Shown: in pieces, positions 55,518 through 61,968 of the stretch
How positions within the stretch are numbered: the stretch's first letter is position 1
How the letters are laid out: every line of letters begins with the position of its first letter
Source of the DNA: Clavibacter sp. VKM Ac-2873
GTDB taxonomy: Bacteria; Actinomycetota; Actinomycetes; Actinomycetales; Microbacteriaceae
Direction: 5' to 3'
DNA length: 64,000 nucleotides
Assembly (NCBI RefSeq): GCF_015351075.1
Contig: NZ_JADKRS010000001.1
Span: forward strand, 620,001 to 684,000
Notes under the pieces: generated by a model
Seen by the model: only the letters and a program-made list of their open reading frames with translations
Told to the model about the DNA's origin: nothing
The model's database searches: none
Made by a program: the position numbers and the translations under genes

Positions 55518-56648
55518 TCAGCGCGGGATGAGCCCCTCGGCGCGATAGCGCTCGAACAGCCCGAGGAAGCTGTCGAGCGTGCGGTGGTGCGTGGCGAAGC
55601 CGGCGAGCCGGCTCTTGCTGATGTCGGTGACGACCTCGATGTCGCGGCCGAGGTCGGCGTCGGTGTGCCACCACGAGGCGATGCGGCCGAGGTCCGACTC
55701 CGCGAGCCCCGCCTCGCGGGCGATGCGCGCCCACTCGTCCTCGTAGCCCGCCATCTGCTGCTCGAGCGGACGCGGCGCGTCCTCGAACCCGACCGGCTCC
55801 ACGCCGAAGTACGCGGCGAGGCGCGGCCACATCCAGCGCCAGCGGAACACGTCGCCGTTGACGACGTTGAACGCCTCGTCGCGGCCGGCCTCCGCGGTGG
55901 ACGCCCAGATCATCTGGTCGGCGAGCACGGTCGCGTCCGTGACATCGGTGAGCCCGTCCCACTGGGTCGCGCTGCCGGGGAACACGAACGGCAGGCCGAG
56001 GTCGCGGCAGATGGATCCGTACACCGCGAGCGTCAGCCCCATGTTCATCTGGTTGCCGACCGCGTGGCCGATGACCGTGTGCGAGCGGTGCACCGACCAG
56101 GAGAAGCCCTGGCGCGCGGCCGCGGCGAAGAGCTCGTCCTCCTGCGCGTAGTAGAAGTTCGGCGCGTCGAGGCGCTCCTCCTCCTCGTGGAACGGGGTGT
56201 CGGGCATCGTGCCCTGCCCGTACGCCTCGAACGGGCCGAGGTAGTGCTTGAGGCCGGTGACGAGCGCGGCGTGCTCGACGGGCGCGCCGTCGAGGGCGGC
56301 GAGGAGGTCGCGGACCATGCCGCCGTTGACGTCGATGTTCTCCTGCTCGGTGGCCTGGCGCGACCACGCCGTGAAGAACACGTGCGTGGGCTGCTCCCCG
56401 GCGAGCGCGCGGCGGAGGTCGTCGGCGGAGCGGAGGTCGGCGCTGATCCAGCGGACGCCCGGGCGGTCGGCGCCCGCGCGGCGGCTGAGGGCGAGCACGT
56501 CCCAGCCCTCGGCGGTGAGCTGGTCGACCAGCGCGGATCCGCTGATGCCGGTGGCGCCGACCACGAGGGCCGTGCGGCCGGTGCCGTCGGAGCGTGGGGA
56601 CGCGGCGGGGGCGGGCGTGCGGGCGGGGGTCACTCGGTTCTCGGTCAT
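55518..56648 (-). CDS. Atypical SDR oxidoreductase (PRISE-like)
   Basis: A 376-residue NAD(P)-binding protein. The Rossmann motif is ALVVGATGISGSALVDQL, followed by ALSRRAGADRPGVRWISADL. GLKHYLGPFEAYGQG and APNFYYAQEDELFAAAARQGFSWSVHRSHTVIGHA match the PRISE family (progesterone 5-beta-reductase/iridoid-synthase-like). In that family a Lys and the Tyr of NFYYxxED replace the classical SDR YxxxK. They reduce conjugated enones. The ATG at 56648 has GCAGGGG upstream and was preferred over one 12 bases earlier. It is monocistronic. Confidence 0.88.
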   Translation of the reverse strand: MTENRVTPARTPAPAASPRSDGTGRTALVVGATGISGSALVDQLTAEGWDVLALSRRAGADRPGVRWISADLRSADDLRRALAGEQPTHVFFTAWSRQATEQENIDVNGGMVRDLLAALDGAPVEHAALVTGLKHYLGPFEAYGQGTMPDTPFHEEEERLDAPNFYYAQEDELFAAAARQGFSWSVHRSHTVIGHAVGNQMNMGLTLAVYGSICRDLGLPFVFPGSATQWDGLTDVTDATVLADQMIWASTAEAGRDEAFNVVNGDVFRWRWMWPRLAAYFGVEPVGFEDAPRPLEQQMAGYEDEWARIAREAGLAESDLGRIASWWHTDADLGRDIEVVTDISKSRLAGFATHHRTLDSFLGLFERYRAEGLIPR

Positions 56649-56663
56649 CCCCTGCCCCAACGG

Positions 56664-56698
56664 CGAGGAGCCGCCCGGGCATTCCGGGCGGCTCCTCG
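56664..56698 (-). terminator. 15-bp perfect hairpin terminator after the 89-residue gene
   Basis: Bases 56664-56678 pair perfectly with 56684-56698 around a five-base loop. It lies 17 bases past the stop of the small gene and just before the SDR start. Confidence 0.8.
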
Positions 56699-56715
56699 CG
56701 GGCGTGTCGGGCGGA

Positions 56716-56985
56716 TCAGGCGGGGTGGGGCCCGTCGACCTCGGCGTCGGCCTCGCCGGCGACGCCGTCGCGGCCGGTGGAGATCGCCTGCGTCGCGGCG
56801 GGATCCGCCGGTCCGTCGCCGAGGCCCGCGTCGGCGGTGCGGCGCTCGAGGTCGGCGGCCATGGCCTCGGATCCGCTGTCGCGGTGGTCGTAGGCGACCT
56901 GCTCGGCGAGCCCGGCGCGCTTCTCGTCCGCGGTGGCCTCGCCGGCGCCGTCCATGATGGGCTGGTCCTGCTCGTGGGTGCTCAT
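56716..56985 (-). CDS. Small acidic hypothetical protein, 89 residues
   Basis: A short, soluble, Asp/Ala/Gly-rich protein (AEQVAYDHRDSGSEAMAADLERRTADAGLGDGP) with no recognisable domain. It has a leaderless -10 box (TACCGT) exactly six bases before the ATG and a perfect 15-bp terminator after the stop. Those signals are the main evidence that it is a real gene. It may be a stress-type disordered protein, but that is only a guess from composition. Confidence 0.65.
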   Translation of the reverse strand: MSTHEQDQPIMDGAGEATADEKRAGLAEQVAYDHRDSGSEAMAADLERRTADAGLGDGPADPAATQAISTGRDGVAGEADAEVDGPHPA

Positions 56986-56991
56986 GGTCCG

Positions 56992-56997
56992 ACGGTA
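56992..56997 (-). promoter_or_regulatory. -10-like box TACCGT, leaderless start of the 89-residue gene
   Basis: TACCGT on the minus strand, six bases, then ATG at 56985. The hexamer is identical to the one before the gene at 6188. Confidence 0.5.
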
Positions 56998-57090
56998 CGC
57001 CGTCGCGCCGGGGTGCAGATCCGCCGGACGCTTGTCGGCTGCCCGCCCGCCTGCCACGCTCCAGGGACACCACCACGCGAGGGAGCGGAC

Positions 57091-57531
57091 ATGACCGACG
57101 GCGGTTTCTCCAAGGACGAGCGCGACGCGATGAAGCAGCGCGCCCGCGAGCTGCGCGAGGAGGCCAAGCAGCAGAAGGCCGCCGACAAGCAGGCGGCCGC
57201 GCTGCAGGGCGTGCTCGACGCGTTCGCCGCGATGCCGTCCGAGGAGCGCGCGATCGCCGAGTGGCTGCACGGGATCGTGCTCGAGCACGCGCCCGATCTC
57301 GCGCCCAAGACCTGGTACGGCTTCCCGGCCTACGCGGACGCGGACGGCAAGCCCGTCGTGTTCTTCCAGCCGGGATCGAAGTTCGGCACCCGGTACTCGA
57401 CGCTCGGCTTCCAGGATCCGGCGCAGCTCGACGAGGGCACCATGTGGCCGACCGCGTACGCGCTGACCGCGGTGGATCCCGCGAACGAGGAGCGCGTGGC
57501 GGAGCTGGTGCGGCGGGCCGTCGGGGGCTGA
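57091..57531 (+). CDS. DUF1801-like (YdhG/iron-chaperone fold) protein
   Basis: A 146-residue protein. A charged helical N-terminus (KDERDAMKQRARELREEAKQQKAADKQ) is followed by the DUF1801-type domain: ERAIAEWLHGIVLEHAPDLAPKTWYGFPAYADADGKPVVFFQPGSKFGTRYSTLGF and MWPTAYALTAVDPANEERVAELVRRAVG. The W-Y-G-F-P-A-Y motif and following beta strands are characteristic. Biochemical role is unknown (frataxin-like fold in some relatives). GGGAG precedes the ATG. Confidence 0.83.
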   Translation: MTDGGFSKDERDAMKQRARELREEAKQQKAADKQAAALQGVLDAFAAMPSEERAIAEWLHGIVLEHAPDLAPKTWYGFPAYADADGKPVVFFQPGSKFGTRYSTLGFQDPAQLDEGTMWPTAYALTAVDPANEERVAELVRRAVGG

Positions 57532-57574
57532 GCGCGTCCCGATCGGGGGCTGCCGCTCGTCGTCGCGCGTCCGT

Positions 57575-57598
57575 GGATTGATGACATGTCATCGATCC
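57575..57598 (+). promoter_or_regulatory. 24-bp near-perfect palindrome centred on the hydrolase start codon (MarR-type operator)
   Basis: The core GATGACATGTCATC (57580-57593) is a perfect palindrome. Three of the next four outward positions also match, giving 11 of 12 symmetric pairs over 57575-57598. The ATG of the hydrolase (57586) lies at the centre. The second gene of the operon encodes a MarR regulator, so autoregulation is likely. Confidence 0.75.
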
Positions 57599-58353
57599 CG
57601 TCCTCGCCCGTCCTCGTCGGCGTCCCCTGCTTCTCCGGTGCGCCGTGGGACTTCGCTCCCCTCCGCGCGCTCCACGGGCACCCGACGCGCACGCTGCGGC
57701 TCCCGGACGACGCCCGGACCGTCGAGGAGACGGCCGACGCCCTCGAGGACGCCGTCGCCGACCTGCCGCGGTACGTGCTCGTCGGCGACTCCTTCGGCGC
57801 CGTGGTGAGCCTCGCCCTCGCGCTCCGCCGACCGCGCGGGCTCGCCGGGCTCGTGCTCTCGGGCGGCTTCGCGGCGGATCCGACCCCCGCCTGGAAGACG
57901 CGCGCCGCGTCGCTCGCCCGGCACGTGCCGCGCGTCGTCTACGAGCAGGGCGTGCTCCGCTTCCACGCCGCCCAGCTCGCCTCACGGCTGGACGCGGCGG
58001 CACCGCACCCGCTCACGCCGCGCGACTACCGCGAGCTGTTCCGGATCCACACGCCCGCGGCCGCGTACTCCGCCCGCGTCGGCGCGGTCGTCGGGTTCGA
58101 CGTGCGCGCGCGGCTGCGCCGGGTCGACGTGCCGACGCTGCTCCTCACGCCGGAGGACGACCGGCTCGTGGGCCCCGCCGCGGCTGCCGCGCTGAGAGAC
58201 GGGCTGCCGCACGCTCGCGAGCAGGTGATCGACGGCACCGGGCACATGCTGCGCTTCACGCATCCGGAGGAGTACGCGGCCGCGGTGGCCGCGTTCGTCC
58301 GGGACGAGGTCGGCGTCGCCGTCGGAGCGGGGATCGCGGCAGGCACAGCATGA
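57586..58353 (+). CDS. Alpha/beta hydrolase
   Basis: A 255-residue alpha/beta hydrolase. The nucleophile elbow is VLVGDSFGAVVSLALAL (Ser, about residue 67). The acid is Asp in LLLTPEDDRLVGP. The catalytic His is in VIDGTGHMLRFTHPEEY. LVGVPCFSGAPWDFAPL supplies the oxyanion-hole region. Substrate unknown; such enzymes hydrolyse esters or detoxify xenobiotics. It has no Shine-Dalgarno sequence and its start codon lies inside a 24-bp palindrome. It overlaps the MarR gene by four bases. Confidence 0.9.
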   Translation: MSSIPSSPVLVGVPCFSGAPWDFAPLRALHGHPTRTLRLPDDARTVEETADALEDAVADLPRYVLVGDSFGAVVSLALALRRPRGLAGLVLSGGFAADPTPAWKTRAASLARHVPRVVYEQGVLRFHAAQLASRLDAAAPHPLTPRDYRELFRIHTPAAAYSARVGAVVGFDVRARLRRVDVPTLLLTPEDDRLVGPAAAAALRDGLPHAREQVIDGTGHMLRFTHPEEYAAAVAAFVRDEVGVAVGAGIAAGTA

Positions 58354-58820
58354 GCCCGGCCGAGGAGCTCCGCTACCTGATCCTCGGGGCGCAGCGCGAG
58401 GGCGCCCGCGCGTACGCGGCGGCGCTCGCGCCCACCGGCCTGACGCCCGCGCAGGCGGAGGCCGTCGTCGTGCTCGCCGAGGCGCCCGGGATCAGCCTGG
58501 CCGGCCTCGGCGCCCGGCTGGTCTGCGAGGCCGGCTCGCCCAGCCGCCTCGTCGACGCGCTCGTGCGCCAGGGCCTCGTGCACCGCGATCCGGATCCCCG
58601 CAGCCGCCGCAGCGTCGTCCTGCGCCTGACCGCGGAGGGGTCGCGCCGCGTGGCCGACGTGCGCGCCGCCGAGGCCGCCGTGCACGACGCGATCGGCGGG
58701 GCGCTCCCCGCGCGTGAGATGGAGGCCGCGATCAGCGCGCTCCGCCTGCTCCTCGACCGGCGTCCGGCGCTCGACGCCCTGACGCTGCGCCGGGCGGATC
58801 GCGCGTCCGCGACCCGCTGA
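58350..58820 (+). CDS. MarR-family transcriptional regulator
   Basis: A 156-residue winged-helix regulator. The DNA-binding part is GISLAGLGARLVCEAGSPSRLVDALVRQGLVHRDPDPRSRRSVVLRLTAEG: recognition helix, then a wing with the conserved D-x-R-S-R-R. N- and C-terminal helices form the dimer interface. MarR proteins usually repress their own operon by binding short palindromes and release on binding phenolic or oxidising ligands. It overlaps the hydrolase gene by ATGA. The palindrome at 57575-57598 is the expected site. Confidence 0.92.
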   Translation: MSPAEELRYLILGAQREGARAYAAALAPTGLTPAQAEAVVVLAEAPGISLAGLGARLVCEAGSPSRLVDALVRQGLVHRDPDPRSRRSVVLRLTAEGSRRVADVRAAEAAVHDAIGGALPAREMEAAISALRLLLDRRPALDALTLRRADRASATR

Positions 58821-58835
58821 CGCCCGCCCGCGAAG

Positions 58836-58867
58836 TGGGGGTGCGCCGCCCGCGTACTGGGGGTGCG
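58836..58867 (+). repeat. Direct repeat TGGGGGTGCG, two copies 22 bp apart
   Basis: TGGGGGTGCG occurs at 58836-58845 and 58858-58867, exactly 22 bases apart, upstream of the DUF4190/Ltp gene. A third copy is at 61852-61861 upstream of the DUF2510 gene. Confidence 0.6.
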
Positions 58868-58907
58868 GCCGCGGCCCTCTCGGCGTCCTGACGATCCGCC
58901 GCGCTGA

Positions 58908-58913
58908 CAGGCT
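58908..58913 (+). promoter_or_regulatory. -10-like box CAGGCT before the DUF4190/Ltp gene
   Basis: CAGGCT, six bases, then the ATG at 58920. The decamer repeats lie 50 and 72 bases upstream of it. Confidence 0.35.
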
Positions 58914-58919
58914 GCGGGC

Positions 58920-59741
58920 ATGACCGCACCCGACCAGCCGGGACACCCGTCCCCGGACCCGCACCAGCCCCCGCCGCCCAGCCCCTACGGGCCGCCCGCC
59001 CCGAATGGCACCGCCACGATGCCGCCACCCCCGCCGCCGTTCGGCGTCCGCCCGAAGGGCCTCGCGATCGCGGCGCTGGTCGTCGGCATCGTCGCCTTCC
59101 TCTCGGGTCTCGTCCCCTTCTTCGGGCTGCTGGCCGGAGCTGCGGCCGTGGTGCTCGGGATCCTCGCCCTCCGTCGCGCGCAGAGCAAGGGCATGGCGAT
59201 CACCGGCCTGTCGCTCGGCGCCCTCGGCGCCGTCACGTCGCTGGTCGTCACCCTCGTGTTCGCCGCCGCCCTCGGCTCCGTGGGCAGCTCGACGGGCGCG
59301 GCCGAGGTCGCGGAGTCCTCCGCTGAGGCCGAGGCCCTGCCGACCGCCGCACCGGAGACGAGCGCGCCGAGCGCGCCGAGCGCGCCGGCCGTCGAGGAGA
59401 CGACTGCCCCCGCGGAGCCCGCCGCACCCGCCGTCCCGGCCGAGAGCGCGACCGCGCTCATCAAGGCCGGGACGTACGCGAACAGCCTCGACATGAGCAA
59501 GGCCGGTCTCTACGACCAGCTCACGAGCGAGTACGGCGAGCAGTTCACGCCGGAGGCCGCGCAGTATGCCGTGGACAACGTGCAGGCCGACTGGAACGCG
59601 AACGCCCTGGCGAAGGCGAAGACGTACCGGGAGATGGCCGCCATGTCGCCCTCCGCGATCCGCGACCAGCTCACCAGCGCCTACGGGGAGAAGTTCACCG
59701 CCGAGGAGGCGGACTACGCCATCGCGCACCTCGACGACTGA
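58920..59741 (+). CDS. DUF4190 membrane protein with C-terminal Ltp-like repeats
   Basis: A 273-residue protein. A Pro-rich cytoplasmic N-terminus (~45 residues) is followed by a two-helix DUF4190 domain (GLAIAALVVGIVAFLSGLVPFFGLLAGAAAVVLGILALRRAQSKGMAITGLSLGAL). An extracellular Ala/Pro/Glu linker leads to two copies of an Ltp-type motif: LYDQLTSEYGEQFTPEAAQYAVDNV and IRDQLTSAYGEKFTAEEADYAIAHL. Ltp domains occur in host-encoded or phage superinfection-exclusion lipoproteins and other surface proteins. Topology suggests an envelope sensor or surface protein. A strong terminator follows. Confidence 0.88.
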   Translation: MTAPDQPGHPSPDPHQPPPPSPYGPPAPNGTATMPPPPPPFGVRPKGLAIAALVVGIVAFLSGLVPFFGLLAGAAAVVLGILALRRAQSKGMAITGLSLGALGAVTSLVVTLVFAAALGSVGSSTGAAEVAESSAEAEALPTAAPETSAPSAPSAPAVEETTAPAEPAAPAVPAESATALIKAGTYANSLDMSKAGLYDQLTSEYGEQFTPEAAQYAVDNVQADWNANALAKAKTYREMAAMSPSAIRDQLTSAYGEKFTAEEADYAIAHLDD

Positions 59742-59756
59742 CGCGTGCGCACGACG

Positions 59757-59785
59757 GAGGGGAGGTGGCGCCGCCGCCTCCCCTC
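59757..59785 (+). terminator. 13-bp hairpin terminator after the DUF4190/Ltp gene
   Basis: GAGGGGAGG at 59757-59765 pairs with CCTCCCCTC at 59777-59785. The stem continues through a G-U pair to a three-base loop. It lies 15 bases after the stop codon. Confidence 0.8.
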
Positions 59786-59813
59786 TCGCGTCCCCCGGGA
59801 ATGATCCGCCGTC

Positions 59814-59829
59814 CCATGCGTTTGCATGG
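59814..59829 (+). promoter_or_regulatory. Inverted repeat CCATGC-GTTT-GCATGG upstream of the MhqO-like gene
   Basis: A perfect 6+6 inverted repeat with a four-base centre, 37 bases before the ATG at 59866. Its position and size suit a repressor operator. Confidence 0.5.
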
Positions 59830-59865
59830 ACATGGCCCGACCGGGCCGCGCGGAAGGAGCGCCTC

Positions 59866-60843
59866 ATGACCGCCAGCACCCAGGGACTGCACCACGTGAC
59901 CGCCATCGGCGGCGACCCGCAGCGGAACGTCGACTTCTACGTGCGCGCGATGGGCCTCCGGCTCGTCAAGCGCACCGTCAACTTCGATCAGCCGGGCAGC
60001 TACCACCTCTACTACGGCGACACCGAGGGCCGGCCCGGATCCCTCCTCACCTTCTTCCCGTGGAAGGGCGTGCCCGCGGCCCGCGTCGGCGCCGGCCAGT
60101 CCACGACGACCGCGTTCTCCGTGCCCGCCGGCAGTCTCGGCTGGTGGGCCGAGCACCTGCGCGGCGTCGGCGTCGCCTCGTCGATCTCGTCGACCGGATC
60201 CGAGGAGGAGCGCCTCTCGCTCCGCGACCCCGACGGGCTGCAGATCGACCTCGTGGCCTCCTCCGTCGACGACCCGCGCGCGCCGTGGGACTCGGCAGAC
60301 GTCCCCGCCCCGCACGCGATCCGCGGCCAGCACTCCTCGGTGCTCACCGTGCGGGATCCCGCGGGCACGGCGTCCGTACTCGCCGACGACCTCGGGCTCC
60401 GGCTCGTCGACGAGCGCGACGGCCGCTTCCGCTTCGCCGCGGGCGACGGCGGACCCGGCGCGATCGTCGACCTCGTCGCCGACCCGCGCGCGCAGCGGGG
60501 CCTCACCGCCGGCGGCACCATGCACCACGTGGCGTTCCGCGTGCCGGGCCGCGTCGAGCAGCAGGCGTGGCGCGACGAGCTGGTGGACCGCGGGCACCAG
60601 GTGACGCAGATCCTCGACCGGCAGTACTTCACCTCCATCTACTTCCGGGAGCCCGGCGGCGTGCTGTTCGAGATCGCGACGGACACCCCCGGCTTCGACA
60701 TCGACGAGCCGCTGCTCGAGCTCGGCCGCAGCCTCCGCCTCCCGCCGTGGCTGGAGCCCAGCCGCGCGGACATCGAAGCCGCGGTGCCGCCGCTGCGCCT
60801 GCCCGACGAGGAGCCCGCGCCGGCCGACGGCGCTGCCGCGTGA
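59866..60843 (+). CDS. VOC-family ring-cleaving dioxygenase (MhqO-like)
   Basis: A 325-residue protein with two glyoxalase/VOC modules. Metal-ligand positions are GLHHVTAIGGDPQRNVDFYV (His near the N-terminus), TMHHVAFRVPG (His, about residue 223) and GVLFEIATDTPGF (Glu, about residue 272). Family members such as MhqO cleave hydroquinone-type rings with Fe(II) and oxygen and protect against quinones. GGAAGGAGC before the ATG is a strong ribosome site. It overlaps the hydrolase gene by four bases, matching the MhqO-MhqD pairing known from Bacillus. Confidence 0.9.
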   Translation: MTASTQGLHHVTAIGGDPQRNVDFYVRAMGLRLVKRTVNFDQPGSYHLYYGDTEGRPGSLLTFFPWKGVPAARVGAGQSTTTAFSVPAGSLGWWAEHLRGVGVASSISSTGSEEERLSLRDPDGLQIDLVASSVDDPRAPWDSADVPAPHAIRGQHSSVLTVRDPAGTASVLADDLGLRLVDERDGRFRFAAGDGGPGAIVDLVADPRAQRGLTAGGTMHHVAFRVPGRVEQQAWRDELVDRGHQVTQILDRQYFTSIYFREPGGVLFEIATDTPGFDIDEPLLELGRSLRLPPWLEPSRADIEAAVPPLRLPDEEPAPADGAAA

Positions 60844-61463
60844 GCGCGCTCCTCGACCGCACGCCGCACGAGTTCCTGCCGGGCGCCGACACCGGGCCCG
60901 TGATCCTCGGCCTCCATGGCACGGGCGCCGACGAGCGGCAGGGCCTCGAGCTCGCCCGGCTCCTGGCGCCCGGGCAGCCGGTGCTCGCGCCGCGCGGCAG
61001 CGTGCGCGAAGGATCCGCGGCCCGTTGGTTCCGCCGGCACGCGGAGGGCGTCTTCGACGTCGACGACGTGGTCGCCCGCGCGGCCGAGCTCGCCGACCTG
61101 GTCGCCGAGGCGCGATCGGCCTACGGTCTCGACGGGCGCGCGATCCTCGCGGTCGGCTTCTCGAACGGGGCGAACATGGCGCTGGCGACCACCTTGCTGC
61201 ACCCGTCGGCGCTGCCGGAGACGATCGCCTTCTCCGCGCGCTGGCCGCTCGGCGACCGGGCGCCGGCCGCCGACCTGGCGCACGCCCGGATCACGCTCCT
61301 CAACGGCGACGCGGACGTCATGGCGCCGCTCGTCGACGTGGAGCGGACCGTGCGCGAGGCCGTCGACCGCGGCGCCGACGTCTCCTCCCACGTCCGAGTG
61401 GGCGGGCACGGGCTCGACGCGCGCGACCTCGACGCGGCCCGCGCGCGGATCCGCATCGGCTGA
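60840..61463 (+). CDS. Carboxylesterase/phospholipase family hydrolase (MhqD-like)
   Basis: A 207-residue alpha/beta hydrolase. GPVILGLHGTGADERQGLELARLL contains the oxyanion loop (HGTGxDE). The Ser elbow is AVGFSNGANMALATTLL, Asp is in ITLLNGDADVMAPL and His in RVGGHGLDARDL. This is the YodD/MhqD carboxylesterase group. The GTG start overlaps the dioxygenase stop (GTGA). Together they probably detoxify hydroquinones or related electrophiles. Confidence 0.88.
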   Translation: MSALLDRTPHEFLPGADTGPVILGLHGTGADERQGLELARLLAPGQPVLAPRGSVREGSAARWFRRHAEGVFDVDDVVARAAELADLVAEARSAYGLDGRAILAVGFSNGANMALATTLLHPSALPETIAFSARWPLGDRAPAADLAHARITLLNGDADVMAPLVDVERTVREAVDRGADVSSHVRVGGHGLDARDLDAARARIRIG

Positions 61464-61613
61464 TCGCGCCGCGGCCCGACCCGTGCCGCCTGGCGACCCG
61501 CACGACTCCCCCCGGGGGATGAGGGGCGGGGTCCGCCAGGAGGACGCGCGCGCGCCCGCGGTCCGCGAACCTGGGTGCACCGCCCGCCTGGGCGCTGAGA
61601 TCAGGAGGATCCC

Positions 61614-61829
61614 ATGTCCGTGTCCGTCTCCCCCACCACCTACCCCGTCCGACCCGTCGCGGCCGTCGCCAGCGCCCCGCTCCCGGGCGATCCCGCCTGC
61701 GTCGCCTTCGCGGGCAGCGACGACGGCTTCCGCCACGCCGGCACGCGCAGCCTCGAGGTCGACCTCGCGCCGCTCCTCGTGGCGACCGGCGCCGGGGCCG
61801 CGGCGGCCGGCTCCCCGCTGGCCGCCTGA
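61614..61829 (+). CDS. 71-residue peptide/protein of unknown function
   Basis: A short gene with a near-ideal ribosome site (AGGAGG, six bases before the ATG), which is the main evidence that it is translated. The product has an N-terminal Ser/Val/Pro part, a central FAGSDDGFRHAGTRSLEVDLAPLL and an Ala/Gly-rich C-terminus (ATGAGAAAAGSPLAA). It has a single Cys and no signal peptide or obvious leader cleavage motif. No modification enzyme or transporter gene adjoins. A GC-rich hairpin (61868-61902) follows. Function is unknown. Confidence 0.6.
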   Translation: MSVSVSPTTYPVRPVAAVASAPLPGDPACVAFAGSDDGFRHAGTRSLEVDLAPLLVATGAGAAAAGSPLAA

Positions 61830-61851
61830 CGCCCGTCGCGACGCCCCTGAT

Positions 61852-61918
61852 TGGGGGTGCGGGAGGAGGGCCGGCCCGGCGTCCGGGCTTCCCGGCCGGC
61901 CCGAGCGCCGCCTAATCT
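61852..61918 (+). promoter_or_regulatory. Control region of the DUF2510 gene: decamer, hairpin and -10 box
   Basis: TGGGGGTGCG lies at 61852-61861. A 9-bp inverted repeat (61868-61876 with 61894-61902) could terminate the small upstream gene. TAATCT at 61913-61918 is a good -10. The decamer lies 61 bases before it; at the DUF4190 gene the two copies lie 50 and 72 bases before the box, so all are in the same helical phase. Confidence 0.5.
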
Positions 61919-61931
61919 GGGCGGAGGAGCA

Positions 61932-61950
61932 GTTCCCCCACCTGGGGAAC
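61932..61950 (+). promoter_or_regulatory. Inverted repeat GTTCCCC-CACCT-GGGGAAC in the DUF2510 leader
   Basis: A perfect 7+7 inverted repeat with five central bases, lying between the -10 box and the ribosome site GAGGAG. It is a candidate operator or leader hairpin. Confidence 0.5.
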
Positions 61951-61968
61951 GCTCTCTTGAGGAGCACC

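Noticed and set aside
58920-59741. Ltp repeats as evidence of a prophage superinfection-exclusion gene
   Set aside because: The protein is a DUF4190 membrane protein with normal base composition, and no phage genes are nearby.
61614-61829. Ribosomally synthesised modified peptide precursor
   Set aside because: There is no modifying enzyme, protease or transporter next to it, and the C-terminus lacks Cys/Ser/Thr-rich core features.
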